DNA of 64,000 nt from Blattabacterium cuenoti (lineage in GTDB: Bacteria; Bacteroidota; Bacteroidia; Flavobacteriales; Blattabacteriaceae). The notes beneath the pieces were generated by a model that saw only the letters and a program-made list of their open reading frames with translations, made no database searches and had not been told where the DNA came from. The DNA lies in assembly GCF_014251815.1 (NCBI RefSeq), contig NZ_CP059202.1, forward strand, positions 248,001-312,000, given 5' to 3'. Below are positions 1 to 9,542 of this stretch, in pieces. The first letter of the stretch is position 1. Each line of letters opens with the position of its first letter. The translations under genes and the position numbers were made by a program.

Positions 1-532
1 TTCTTTTTTAAAAGAAGGAAAAAATATTAGAATGTATCCATTTCAAGAGCATGAAAAAGAATATATAAAAGATTTACAATTATTAACTGTTAAACCTGTT
101 ATTTATATATGTAATGTAGATGATGAATCAAATTATAAAACTAATTTACATGTGGAAAATATGAAAAAAATGGCAGAAATGGAAAATTCTACTTTAGTAA
201 TTTTATCTCTAAAAAAAAATGAGGATTGTACAGAAGTTGATCAAGTACTTAAAAAGGCTTATAAGTTGTTAAACTTACAAAGTTTTTTCACGGTAGGAAA
301 AAAAGAAATTAGATCTTGGTGTATTTCTAATCCATGTACAGCTTATGAAGCTTCTTCAGTTATTCATACAGATTTAAAAAAAGGGTTCATTCGAGCAAAA
401 GTCATTCATTATGATGATTTTATAAAATACGGATCCGAAGAAAATGCAAAAAAAGCAGGAAAAATGTTTTTAGTGGGAAAAAATTATCTTATAAAAGATG
501 GGGATATCATTCATTTTTTATTTAATCAATAA
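1..532 (+). CDS. ychF: YchF/EngD, ribosome-binding P-loop ATPase (C-terminal part; 5' end outside window)
   Basis: The reading frame is open from base 2, so the gene begins upstream and only its last about 176 codons are here. An internal ATG at 32 is not the start. The visible part holds the end of the G domain and the C-terminal TGS-like domain, which ends with GDIIHFLFNQ as in YchF proteins. YchF is an Obg-family protein that hydrolyses ATP and binds ribosomes. The P-loop is not visible. Its stop overlaps the end of the convergent peptidase gene by 11 bases. Confidence 0.9.
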   Translation, partial: SFLKEGKNIRMYPFQEHEKEYIKDLQLLTVKPVIYICNVDDESNYKTNLHVENMKKMAEMENSTLVILSLKKNEDCTEVDQVLKKAYKLLNLQSFFTVGKKEIRSWCISNPCTAYEASSVIHTDLKKGFIRAKVIHYDDFIKYGSEENAKKAGKMFLVGKNYLIKDGDIIHFLFNQ

Positions 533-1625
533 AAATTAATTTTTCATTTTGATTAACTCCTTGTAAGGTTTCAAAAATTAATAATATAGCTTGTTCTACA
601 TCTTTTTTATGTACCATTTCTACTGTGGTGTGCATATATTTAAGAGGAATGGAAATTAAAGCAGATGATACGCCCTTATTGGAATAAGCAAAAGCATCTG
701 TATCCGTCCCCGTATACCTAGATGATACTAAACGTTGAAAATGTATTTTTTTACTGTTGGCTATATTAATAATGAATTCTCTAATATTTTTATGTACTGA
801 AGGTCCATATACAATAACAGGGCCTAGGCCACATTTAACATCGCCTTGTGTTTTTTTATCAATCATAGGACTATAAGTATCATGAGTTACATCTGTCACA
901 ATAGCAACATTAGGTTCTATAGTTTTAGATATCATTTTAGCTCCTTTTAACCCTACTTCTTCTTGAACTGAATTTACTATATATAACCCAAATTTTAAAT
1001 CAATCCTATTTTCGATTAACATTTTTGCTACTTCTGCTATAATAAAACCTCCTATTTTATTATCTAACCCTCTAGAAACAAAATAGTTGTTATTCATAAT
1101 CAAAAACTTATCAGGATAAGTAATCATACAACCTACATGAACTCCCATTTGAATAGCTTCAGTCTTATTGGAAACACCAATATCTACAAATATATTATCC
1201 ACATTAGGGGGTGAGGATTTCTCTTCTGAAGATTTCCTTGTATGAATAGCAGGCCATCCAAACACTCCATGTACGAATCCTTTTTTCGTATGAATGATCA
1301 CTCTTTTAGATGGAGAAATTTGGGGGTCTGATCCTCCATTGCTAGAAACATATATTATTCCTTCTTTTGTTATATAATTAACATACCATGATATTTCATC
1401 AACATGGGCTTCAATTATTAATTTATATGGAGAACCAGGATTTATGATCCCTACTGCAGTTCCATACAAATCTGTTTGTATTTTTTCTACATAAGAACTA
1501 ATATAATCAATCCATATTTTTTGCCCTTCCCTTTCATTTCCTGCTGGAGAAAATTCATTTAAATATTTTTCTAGAAATTTAATAGAATCACTATTAATTG
1601 AATATGAATAATTACTCATTCTCAT
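522..1625 (-). CDS. M42 family metallopeptidase (glutamyl aminopeptidase-like)
   Basis: A 367-residue cytosolic aminopeptidase with two bound metals, expected to form large oligomers that trim peptides. The metal and catalytic positions of the family can be seen: H74 and D76 in EAHVDEI, D188 in SRGLDNK, E222-E223 in VQEEVG, D245 in TDVTHD and a C-terminal His near residue 332 in YMHTT. Length is normal. It follows dapF on the same strand with a 13-base gap, so the two are probably co-transcribed. The start could also be the ATG two codons in. Exact substrate preference cannot be told from sequence. Confidence 0.9.
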   Translation of the reverse strand: MRMSNYSYSINSDSIKFLEKYLNEFSPAGNEREGQKIWIDYISSYVEKIQTDLYGTAVGIINPGSPYKLIIEAHVDEISWYVNYITKEGIIYVSSNGGSDPQISPSKRVIIHTKKGFVHGVFGWPAIHTRKSSEEKSSPPNVDNIFVDIGVSNKTEAIQMGVHVGCMITYPDKFLIMNNNYFVSRGLDNKIGGFIIAEVAKMLIENRIDLKFGLYIVNSVQEEVGLKGAKMISKTIEPNVAIVTDVTHDTYSPMIDKKTQGDVKCGLGPVIVYGPSVHKNIREFIINIANSKKIHFQRLVSSRYTGTDTDAFAYSNKGVSSALISIPLKYMHTTVEMVHKKDVEQAILLIFETLQGVNQNEKLIFID

Positions 1626-1638
1626 TCCTTTTTTTTAT

Positions 1639-2448
1639 TTATTTTAACCAATCTTTGTCTATGAAAATAGACCCTTCAAATATTAATTGAACATTTCCGG
1701 TTAAAGAAACATTTTTGTATTCATTTTTTGTTTTTGTTAACGAAACCCATAATTCTCCTCCAATAGTTTGAACTAAAATATCTTTATTTTTCTTTATTTT
1801 ATTTTTTTCACATGCAGCAATAACAGAAGCCACAACTCCTGTTCCACAGGATAAAGTTTCGTTTTCTACACCCCTTTCATAAGTACGTACTTGTAGAGTA
1901 TCATTTTCAAGTATTTTTACAAAATTAACATTTACTCCTTTTTCAAAATAAGGATTTTGAAATCTAATATTTTTTCCTTCTTCATATACATTTTTTTCGT
2001 TTATGTTTTCTAAAAATAGAATATGATGTGGAGACCCTGTATTTAAAAAAACATGTTCTGGATGAATTTTTATTGTATTTCTGTCTACATTAAGCAAATT
2101 TATAGAAACTATATTATTTATTATAAATCCATTATGATGTCCATCTATAGCTCGAAAATGAATTTTATTTTTTTGGGTAATTCCTAATTTTTTAGCAAAA
2201 GAAACAGCGCATCTTCCTCCATTTCCACACATTGTACTTTCTTTCCCATCTGAGTTACAATATTTCATATAAAAATCGCTTTTATATTCATCATCATTTT
2301 GAATTAGAATAATTCCATCTGCCCCAATTCCAAAATGTCTATCACACAATTTTTTGAATAAAAAAGAGTTTTCTATTTTTTTTTTCCTAGAATCTAAAAG
2401 TATAAAATCATTTCCTGTTCCTTGATATTTATAAAAATCTAATTTCAT
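1639..2448 (-). CDS. dapF: Diaminopimelate epimerase
   Basis: Converts LL- to meso-diaminopimelate, the last step before lysine and the substrate of MurE. It has 269 residues, the usual size. Both active-site cysteines are present: C74 in MCGNGGRC and C201 in SCGTGVVAS, as is the N-terminal GTGNDFILLD motif. Its presence agrees with the DNPR diaminopimelate-binding motif of murE in this window. It starts with ATG and is divergent from htrA across a 94-base gap. No clear promoter box was found on its own strand in that gap. Confidence 0.96.
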   Translation of the reverse strand: MKLDFYKYQGTGNDFILLDSRKKKIENSFLFKKLCDRHFGIGADGIILIQNDDEYKSDFYMKYCNSDGKESTMCGNGGRCAVSFAKKLGITQKNKIHFRAIDGHHNGFIINNIVSINLLNVDRNTIKIHPEHVFLNTGSPHHILFLENINEKNVYEEGKNIRFQNPYFEKGVNVNFVKILENDTLQVRTYERGVENETLSCGTGVVASVIAACEKNKIKKNKDILVQTIGGELWVSLTKTKNEYKNVSLTGNVQLIFEGSIFIDKDWLK

Positions 2449-2493
2449 ATATAACGAAGTTAATATTATTTTCAGAACTTTTATTAATTTCCA

Positions 2494-2510
2494 TATATTT
2501 GTTAATTTTG
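2494..2510 (+). promoter_or_regulatory. Candidate htrA promoter, two Bacteroidetes -7 boxes
   Basis: TATATTTG (2494-2501) and TAATTTTG (2503-2510) both match TAnnTTTG. For the second, TTTA at 2480-2483 lies exactly 19 bases upstream, close to the TTTG -33 element. The htrA ATG is 32 bases after the second box. Confidence 0.45.
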
Positions 2511-2542
2511 TTGTTTGTATTTATTTTATTTATTTTTTATAT

Positions 2543-4051
2543 ATGAAGAAAATAGTTTTTTATATTGTATTGAGTAGTATTATGAGTTCAATAATGACTA
2601 TTGCTGCATATAAACAATACGTAAAGGAAGTTCCTTTCCCGTTTCCATATACATCATCTTCAGCAAAGACAAGACTGACTTCATCAAATTCATCTTCATC
2701 ATTGGTAAGCTCAGCGGGTTTTCCTGATTTTACTAGAGTGGTGTCGAAAACGATACATGCAGTAGTCAATGTAAAAAATTATTCAAGAAAATATAATAAT
2801 CAATTTGATCCATTTGATTTCTTTTTTGGATTTCCTGATGATTTTGAAAATAACAGAGGAAGAAAACCTCAAAGAAATGATACTCCCGGACTTCACGGAT
2901 CTGGAGTAATTATATCACCTGATGGATATATAGTGACGAACAATCATGTCATAAAAGATGCAGAAAAAATAGAAATATCTCTTAGTGACCAAAGAATTTA
3001 TAAAGCAAAATTAGTAGGAACAGATCCTAGCACTGATATTGCTTTATTAAAAATAAATGAAAAAAATCTGCCTTTCATTTATTTTTCGGATTCTAATAAA
3101 GTGCAAGTGGGAGAATGGGTTTTAGCAATAGGAAACCCTTTTGATTTAAACTCTACTGTAACAGCAGGCATCATAAGTGCAAAAAACAGGAGTTTAGGAA
3201 TATTAAGAGGAGAAACTCAATCAGCCATTGAATCTTTTTTTCAAACAGATGCAGCTGTAAATCCTGGAAATAGCGGAGGGGCTTTAATCAATGCTAATGG
3301 AGAATTAATTGGAATTAACACAGCTATTTCTTCCGCTTCAGGAAATTTCATAGGATATAGTTTTGCAGCTCCTTCTAACTTGGTAGCAAAAGTAATACAA
3401 GATATCAAAAAATACGGGACAGTGCAACGTGCATATTTAGGAGTAAGAGGCATGGATCTTTCTAAAACAGAATATTTAAAAGCTTATAATAAAGAAACAC
3501 ATCAAAATATAAAATCACAACAAGGTTTCTTAATAGGAGAAGTGTTTGATAAAAGTGGAGCGGCAGATGCCGGACTTAAAAAAGGTGATATCATAAAAAG
3601 TATAGATGGGAAACCTATACAAAATATCGCAGATTTATCGTTTATTGTGGGAACAAAATATCCCGGAGATAAAGTAAAAGTAAATATTCTACGAAATAGA
3701 CAGAAAAAAACTTTCAATGTAATTTTGAAAGATTTACAAGGAAAAACAAAAATAAGAACTAAGGAAGAAATTACTCCATCTGAATTATTAGGGGCAATAT
3801 TTGAGCCGATTAGTAAAGAATATAAAAAAGATTTTGGAATTGATTATGGGATTCTAATCAAAGAGATAAGAACAGGTCGTTTAAGTTCTATAGGTTTAGA
3901 AGAAGGAGATATCATTTTATCTATTAATGGAGAAAAAATGAAAAAACCTAATGATGTTGATCGAGTTTTGAAAAAATACTCAGGAGATGTGACCATAAAA
4001 TCTATTAAACAAAATGGACAAGTATATATAGTAGGATTTGAAATGAATTAA
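2543..4051 (+). CDS. degP: Periplasmic serine protease HtrA/DegP family
   Basis: Envelope protein quality-control protease of 502 residues. An N-terminal hydrophobic segment (about residues 4-22) is a signal peptide or anchor, followed by a serine-rich linker (38-58). The trypsin-like domain has the triad H135 (TNNHVI), D165 (STDIALLK) and S244 (GNSGG). Two PDZ domains follow, at about 295-395 and 410-500. It stands alone between divergent dapF and convergent lptG, whose stop codon begins on the very next base. All catalytic residues are intact, so it is probably active. Confidence 0.95.
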   Translation: MKKIVFYIVLSSIMSSIMTIAAYKQYVKEVPFPFPYTSSSAKTRLTSSNSSSSLVSSAGFPDFTRVVSKTIHAVVNVKNYSRKYNNQFDPFDFFFGFPDDFENNRGRKPQRNDTPGLHGSGVIISPDGYIVTNNHVIKDAEKIEISLSDQRIYKAKLVGTDPSTDIALLKINEKNLPFIYFSDSNKVQVGEWVLAIGNPFDLNSTVTAGIISAKNRSLGILRGETQSAIESFFQTDAAVNPGNSGGALINANGELIGINTAISSASGNFIGYSFAAPSNLVAKVIQDIKKYGTVQRAYLGVRGMDLSKTEYLKAYNKETHQNIKSQQGFLIGEVFDKSGAADAGLKKGDIIKSIDGKPIQNIADLSFIVGTKYPGDKVKVNILRNRQKKTFNVILKDLQGKTKIRTKEEITPSELLGAIFEPISKEYKKDFGIDYGILIKEIRTGRLSSIGLEEGDIILSINGEKMKKPNDVDRVLKKYSGDVTIKSIKQNGQVYIVGFEMN

Positions 4052-5137
4052 TTAATTCATACTTCTATTACAATAAAAGAACAATGTAATTGTTCCATAA
4101 ATAATATTGGGAAGCCAAATAGCAAAACAAGAAGGAATATAATCTTTGTTAGAATATACTTTTGTAAGTTCTATAAAAAAAATATAAAAAAAAGCCAATG
4201 CCATTCCTATAATCATGTTATAAGCAATTTCTCCTTTTTTTCTTTTTGTAGATATGGATAACCCCAAAATGGTGAATATTAAAGTAGAAAAGGGGAAACT
4301 TGTTCTTTGGTAATATTCATTTAAATGTATATTTATATTTCTTCTGTTTTCTTCTATATTGATGAATTTTTTTAATTCATCAATATTCATAGTCTCTGCT
4401 ATATATTCCTCTGGTAAAAATTGTTCTGGGGTTATAGGTAATTTTATAATTTTATAATCTCCCATCATCAAAAAATCATGATTTTTTTTGATTGTAGTTT
4501 CTATGTAATTGAATAGAATATATATATTATGTTTTTTATCCCAAAAAATATTTTTAGATTTTAGAATGTATATTAATTTTTTTCCATTAAATTTTTGATA
4601 TACACATTCTTTTCCTATACTTTCTTTTTTTGAAAAATTTCTGATAAAAATATATTCATTTTTTGAAATTTGAGTACTTACCGTTTGGTTTTTTTCATAT
4701 TTATTTTTGTACCTTGGACTTAATAGATATTGATAATGAAATTTATTTTTTTTTTTGTTAGCTATAGGCAAAAAATAATAATTTATTATTAAAGATACGG
4801 TTCCTATTACAATAGCTGACAGCAAGTAAGGAATTGTCAATCTCATAAAACTAATTCCACTTGATAAAATGGCTGTAATTTCTGAATTATGGGTTAATTT
4901 AGATGTAAAAAAAATAACAGACAAAAAAACGGAAATAGGAGAAAAAGTATTCATTAACCATATAGACCAAAAAGGATAATAATAGATTAAAGCTTCTTTA
5001 ATTGATCCTTGATTATTTTCTAAACGATGCATCCGTTGAGAAAGGTCTATAATAATGGACACAAATTGGATCGAAATAGTAATAAATATGAAAGTCACGA
5101 TGAAATTACGAATAATATAACGATCAATTATTTTCAT
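4052..5137 (-). CDS. lptG: LptF/LptG-family permease (YjgP/YjgQ), lipopolysaccharide export
   Basis: Inner membrane component of the lipopolysaccharide export ABC transporter. The chosen ATG gives 361 residues beginning MKIIDRYIIRNF, typical of the family. An upstream in-frame ATG at 5182 would add 15 residues inside tgt, so it was not used. Three hydrophobic helices lie near the N terminus, then a periplasmic domain, then three C-terminal helices. It starts two bases after the tgt stop, so both are probably on one transcript. No partner permease or LptB is in the window, so LptF versus LptG cannot be decided. Confidence 0.85.
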   Translation of the reverse strand: MKIIDRYIIRNFIVTFIFITISIQFVSIIIDLSQRMHRLENNQGSIKEALIYYYPFWSIWLMNTFSPISVFLSVIFFTSKLTHNSEITAILSSGISFMRLTIPYLLSAIVIGTVSLIINYYFLPIANKKKNKFHYQYLLSPRYKNKYEKNQTVSTQISKNEYIFIRNFSKKESIGKECVYQKFNGKKLIYILKSKNIFWDKKHNIYILFNYIETTIKKNHDFLMMGDYKIIKLPITPEQFLPEEYIAETMNIDELKKFINIEENRRNINIHLNEYYQRTSFPFSTLIFTILGLSISTKRKKGEIAYNMIIGMALAFFYIFFIELTKVYSNKDYIPSCFAIWLPNIIYGTITLFFYCNRSMN

Positions 5138-5139
5138 AA

Positions 5140-6264
5140 CTATAAACGTTTTTGTAAAAAAGGAATTATAGATTTTTTCCAAGACAAAAATTCGTTGTTC
5201 ATGATATATATTTTGGCTTTCTGAATAAGATGAAAATAAAAAGAAAGATTATGAATTGAAGCTATTTCTTTCGCTAAATTATCTCTAGATAAAAAAAGAT
5301 GTCTCAAATAAGATTTACTATACAATTGATCTACATAAGAATTTCCAAATTCATCTAAACAAGAATAATCTTTTTCCCATTTTTTGTTTTTTATATTCAT
5401 AATTCCTTTCCATGTAAATAGCATTCCATGACGTCCATTCCTTGTAGGTAAAACACAATCAAACATATCCACCCCAAGAGCAATTCCTTCTAAAATATCT
5501 ACAGGATTTCCAACTCCCATTAAATATCTGGGTTTTTCCTTAGGCAAAATGTCTGTTAGTAAATCAGTCATATTATGTGTTTGCTCTTTTTCTTCTCCTA
5601 AACTTAATCCACCTATTCCATATCCTTCAGGTTCTAACAAGGATATTTCTTCTGCAGAATATTTTCTTAGATCCCTGTAAATACTTCCTTGGATAATAGG
5701 AAAGAAACCTTGCTTATAATCATATATTTCTGGATTTTTTTTTAAATAATAATAACATTTTTTTAACCAACGATGTGTTTTATTTACGGATTTTTTAGCT
5801 TCTTCGTGACTACAGGGAAAAGGAGGACAATCATCAAAAGCCATAATAATGTCTCCACCTATAAAACGCTGAATTCTCATAGATTTTTCAGGAGAAAAAA
5901 AATGAAAAGATCCATTTATAATAGATTTAAATAAAACTCCATCTTCAGTAATTTTATTTAATTTTTTCATAGAAAAAATCTGAAATCCTCCACTATCTGT
6001 CAAGATAGATTTATTCCAATTCAAAAAAGAATGAATTCCTCCGGCTTTATGTAACACTTCAATACCGGGTTGTAAATGTAAATGATAGGTATTTCCAAGA
6101 ATGATTTTACATACTTTATAAAGTTCATGTGTTGGAACAGATTTTACATAACCTTTTGAAGCAACTGGCATAAAAATAGGTGTTTCTATTTTACCATGAT
6201 CTGTTTCTAAAATTCCTATTCTTGCTTTAGAAGATATGTCTGTTTTAATTAAATTAAATTTCAT
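5140..6264 (-). CDS. tgt: tRNA-guanine transglycosylase (queuosine pathway)
   Basis: Exchanges guanine 34 for a queuosine precursor in GUN-anticodon tRNAs, such as the tRNA-His at 43839. It has 374 residues. D90 (LTDSGGFQ) and the nucleophile D269 in MFDCVLPTR are present. The C-terminal zinc motif CxCxxC is missing: the corresponding stretch (residues 302-313) reads CLDEFGNSYVDQ. The later IHNL histidine is kept. As far as I recall, Bacteroidetes relatives share this loss. It is the first gene of a pair with lptG. Confidence 0.93.
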   Translation of the reverse strand: MKFNLIKTDISSKARIGILETDHGKIETPIFMPVASKGYVKSVPTHELYKVCKIILGNTYHLHLQPGIEVLHKAGGIHSFLNWNKSILTDSGGFQIFSMKKLNKITEDGVLFKSIINGSFHFFSPEKSMRIQRFIGGDIIMAFDDCPPFPCSHEEAKKSVNKTHRWLKKCYYYLKKNPEIYDYKQGFFPIIQGSIYRDLRKYSAEEISLLEPEGYGIGGLSLGEEKEQTHNMTDLLTDILPKEKPRYLMGVGNPVDILEGIALGVDMFDCVLPTRNGRHGMLFTWKGIMNIKNKKWEKDYSCLDEFGNSYVDQLYSKSYLRHLFLSRDNLAKEIASIHNLSFYFHLIQKAKIYIMNNEFLSWKKSIIPFLQKRL

Positions 6265-6331
6265 TGCAACATATATAGTTTAGTTATAAAACATATAATT
6301 TCGCCTACATACACCTATACCATGTATAAAA

Positions 6332-7228
6332 ATGAATTTTCAATATCATCATAAACCAGTTCTGATCAAAGAAAGTATAGAAAATTTAATTACAGATCAA
6401 AACGGTATTTATGTAGACGCCACATTTGGAGGAGGGGGGCATTCTTATGAACTTCTAAAAAAGTTAAATAAAAAAGCAACTTTGATAGCTTTAGACCAGG
6501 ACAAGGAATCCATAAAAAAAAATTGGATCAAAGATAAACGTTTTCATCTATTTCACAATAATTTTATTCATATACGTGATATTTTGAATCAAAATTGTAT
6601 AGATAAAGTATCAGGAATATTAGTGGATTTAGGGATTTCCTCTTATCAAATAGACAATCCTATAAGAGGTTTTTCTAATCGATTTAATTGTATTTTAGAT
6701 ATGAGAATGAATCAAGAATCTTTTTATTCCGCTCAAAATGTTCTAAATGAATCCTCAAAAGAAAAATTATTTCATATATTTTCTGAATATGGAGAATTTA
6801 AAAATGCAAAAAAAATTGTAAATAAAATATTAAAAAAACGTTTGATAAAAAATATTACGACTACTTTGGATTTAACTCACATTTTTTTTATCAAAGGATC
6901 TTTTAAAAAAAGAAAAAGATTTTTTTCTAGACTTTTTCAATCTATACGAATAGAGGTTAATAATGAAATAAATATTTTAAAGAATTTTTTACTAGAATCT
7001 TCTAAAATTATTTTTCCAAAGGGAAGAATAGCTGTGATTTCATATCATTCAATAGAAGATAGAATTATTAAATATTTTTTAAAAAAGGGAATTATAATAA
7101 ATAAAATAAATTTGAACCCCCTTCCATTTAGAATGATTCATAAAAAAGTAATTAAACCGAGTTATCAAGAAATTATAAAAAATCCACGATCTAGAAGCGC
7201 TAGATTAAGAATTGCAGAAAAGATTTAA
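6332..7228 (+). CDS. rsmH: 16S rRNA (cytosine-1402-N4)-methyltransferase RsmH (MraW)
   Basis: First gene of the division and cell wall cluster. It methylates C1402 in the ribosomal P site using S-adenosylmethionine. At 298 residues its length is normal. The AdoMet motif VDATFGGGGHS sits at about residues 27-38, and the family C-terminal motifs VISYHSIEDR and NPRSRSARLR are present. Cluster genes run on without a break from here to ftsZ and hisS. mraZ, which often precedes rsmH, is absent: tgt lies directly upstream on the opposite strand, 67 bases away. Confidence 0.95.
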   Translation: MNFQYHHKPVLIKESIENLITDQNGIYVDATFGGGGHSYELLKKLNKKATLIALDQDKESIKKNWIKDKRFHLFHNNFIHIRDILNQNCIDKVSGILVDLGISSYQIDNPIRGFSNRFNCILDMRMNQESFYSAQNVLNESSKEKLFHIFSEYGEFKNAKKIVNKILKKRLIKNITTTLDLTHIFFIKGSFKKRKRFFSRLFQSIRIEVNNEINILKNFLLESSKIIFPKGRIAVISYHSIEDRIIKYFLKKGIIINKINLNPLPFRMIHKKVIKPSYQEIIKNPRSRSARLRIAEKI

Positions 7229-7233
7229 AAATA

Positions 7234-7569
7234 ATGTTCTTCATGAAAAAAAATATACAATATATCCTGAAAGGAAAATTTTTAGTAAAAGAAGATGCTT
7301 ATCGTAGTTGGAATTTTATTGTTTTTATTACAATTTTATCTTTAATTAGTATTACTAGTTCACATATGATGGATCGTAAAATTAGAAAAATAACTAAAAT
7401 TAGTGAAGAAATAAAAGAATTGAAATCTGAGTATGCAGATATACATAGTAAATGTATGAAAATGCAATTGGCCTCTTTTATAAGAAAAAAATTAGTTAAT
7501 GGATTAAAATATTTAGAATCTCCTCCATATGAATTAGTTATAGAAAATCATACACAAGAAAATAAATAA
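7234..7569 (+). CDS. ftsL: FtsL-like division protein
   Basis: A 111-residue protein with one membrane segment (about residues 28-46) and a coiled-coil-like stretch after it (KISEEIKELKSEYADIH), which is the layout of FtsL. Position between rsmH and ftsI is the usual one for FtsL, which links FtsQ/FtsB to FtsW/FtsI. Sequence conservation in this family is poor, so the call rests on position and topology. A second ATG at 7243 (MKKNIQYILKG) is an equally good start. Its stop overlaps the ftsI start by one base. Confidence 0.75.
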   Translation: MFFMKKNIQYILKGKFLVKEDAYRSWNFIVFITILSLISITSSHMMDRKIRKITKISEEIKELKSEYADIHSKCMKMQLASFIRKKLVNGLKYLESPPYELVIENHTQENK

Positions 7570-9542
7570 TGAGACAAAAAAGGTATATTTTATTATATAA
7601 ATCTTATTTAATTGGTTTCCTATTTATATTTATTGCAGCATTAATTATTTTCAATTTATTTTATATACAAAATTACTCAGAAGGATACAAAAAATATGTT
7701 ATAGAAAAAACGATTAGAACCAATTTGATTAAGGCTAAACGTGGAAATATTTATGCAGCAGATAGTAGTATTTTAGCGATGTCTGTCATAAGATACGATA
7801 TTCACATTGATTTTAGATCTATATCTGAAAAATTATTTCAAGAAAATGTTTATTCTTTATGTAATTCTTTGGAAAATTTATTCAAAAAACCAAAACTTTT
7901 TTTCTATAAAAAATTTCAATCCGAAAAAAAAAAGAGAAATAGATATTTTTTATTAGCAAAAAATTTAGATTATCCACATTTTAAAATATTACGAAATTTT
8001 CCCATTTTTAATAAAGGTCAAATACGAGGTGGTTTTATTGTAGAAAAAAAAATATGTAGAATTCATACATTGGAAAATATTGGAAAAAGAACATTAGGAT
8101 ATGATGATCATAGAGGGAAAGCCGGATTAGAAGGGGCTTTTAGCAAATATTTAAAAGGAAAAGATGGAAAAAGATTAGAACAACGTATTAGTTCTAATAT
8201 ATGGAAACCACTGAAATCAGAAAACGATGTTAATCCAGAAGATGGAAGAGACGTTTATTCCACTATAGATATATATTTACAAGACATCGCATACCATGCA
8301 TTACTTCAAGAACTATCTGTTTCTCAAGCACATCATGGATGTGTAATTTTAATGGATGTAAAAACTGGAGAAATTCCTGCTATGATCAATCTAGAAAAAA
8401 CAAAAAAAAATACTTATGAAGATTTAAGAAATTTCGCAGTATGGGAAGGCACAGAGCCTGGATCTACTTTCAAAACAATGTCTATTCTTGCAGCTTTAGA
8501 AGATAAAAAAATAGATGTAAATATGATTGTAAACACCAAAGGTGGAGTCATGATATTAAGGGGAAAAAAAATACGAGATAGTCATTATAATGGATACGTA
8601 GAAATGAATCCAAAACAAATTTTAGAACGATCTTCAAATGTAGGTATAGCAAAAATTATTTACGAAAATTATAAAGAAAATCCTGAAAAATTCATAAAAC
8701 ATTTACAGAAATGGAAATTGGACAGAAAGATAGGAATAGATATCCCAGGAGAAAGTATGCCTTTTATTCCAAAACCTGGAGGGAAAAATTGGAGTAGTAT
8801 TACCTTGCCATGGATGACTTTTGGATATAATATAAAATTAACTCCTTTACAAATACTTACTTTTTATAATGCTATTGCGAACCAAGGAAAAATGGTGAAA
8901 CCTTTATTTATTAGAGAAATAAAATATCATGGAAAAAGCATAAAAAAATACACAAAACCTATTATTATGAATCCTTCTATAGCTAAAAAATATTCTTTAA
9001 TTCAAGTCCAGAATATGTTGGAAGGGGTCGTAAAAAATGGAACAGCCAAAAAATATTATAACCCAGAATATCCTTATGCTGGAAAAACAGGAACAACACA
9101 GTTAAATTATTGGATAAAAGGGAAACCTTTATCTTATAATAGTTCTTTTGTCGGATATTTTCCTGCAAAAAATCCAAAATATTCTTGCATCGTAGTGATT
9201 TCAAAACCGGAAAAAGGATACTATGGAATTGAAGTCGCCGTTCCAGTATTCGATAAAATTGCTAAATCTATTTATCCAAGAATAGGAAGAAGAATATTTT
9301 TAAAAAAGAAAAATAATCAGAAAGATTTACTAAATAAAATTATGGAATCAAAATATTTTTTTATCGATAAATGGATAATGCCTAATGTTGTATCTGTTCC
9401 TGGAAAAGAAATTATCCCTTTATTAGAGAATAGGGGATTTCATATACAATATGAAGGAATAGGAAAAGTAATTTATCAGTCTGTTCAACCAGGAAAAAAA
9501 TTAAAAAAAAATCAAATTATATTTTTGAAATTAGAAGAATGA
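7569..9542 (+). CDS. ftsI: Penicillin-binding protein FtsI (PBP3), septal transpeptidase with PASTA domain
   Basis: Cross-links septal peptidoglycan. The 657 residues comprise one N-terminal membrane anchor (about 13-33), a dimerisation domain and the transpeptidase domain. The three catalytic motifs are intact: S299-T-F-K302, S355-S-N357 and K506-T-G508. A single PASTA domain lies at about 595-657, as in Bacteroidetes and Gram-positive PBP2x-type proteins. The ATG overlaps the ftsL stop and its stop overlaps the murE start (ATGA), which implies translational coupling. An A9 run near 8402 stays in frame. Confidence 0.95.
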   Translation: MRQKRYILLYKSYLIGFLFIFIAALIIFNLFYIQNYSEGYKKYVIEKTIRTNLIKAKRGNIYAADSSILAMSVIRYDIHIDFRSISEKLFQENVYSLCNSLENLFKKPKLFFYKKFQSEKKKRNRYFLLAKNLDYPHFKILRNFPIFNKGQIRGGFIVEKKICRIHTLENIGKRTLGYDDHRGKAGLEGAFSKYLKGKDGKRLEQRISSNIWKPLKSENDVNPEDGRDVYSTIDIYLQDIAYHALLQELSVSQAHHGCVILMDVKTGEIPAMINLEKTKKNTYEDLRNFAVWEGTEPGSTFKTMSILAALEDKKIDVNMIVNTKGGVMILRGKKIRDSHYNGYVEMNPKQILERSSNVGIAKIIYENYKENPEKFIKHLQKWKLDRKIGIDIPGESMPFIPKPGGKNWSSITLPWMTFGYNIKLTPLQILTFYNAIANQGKMVKPLFIREIKYHGKSIKKYTKPIIMNPSIAKKYSLIQVQNMLEGVVKNGTAKKYYNPEYPYAGKTGTTQLNYWIKGKPLSYNSSFVGYFPAKNPKYSCIVVISKPEKGYYGIEVAVPVFDKIAKSIYPRIGRRIFLKKKNNQKDLLNKIMESKYFFIDKWIMPNVVSVPGKEIIPLLENRGFHIQYEGIGKVIYQSVQPGKKLKKNQIIFLKLEE

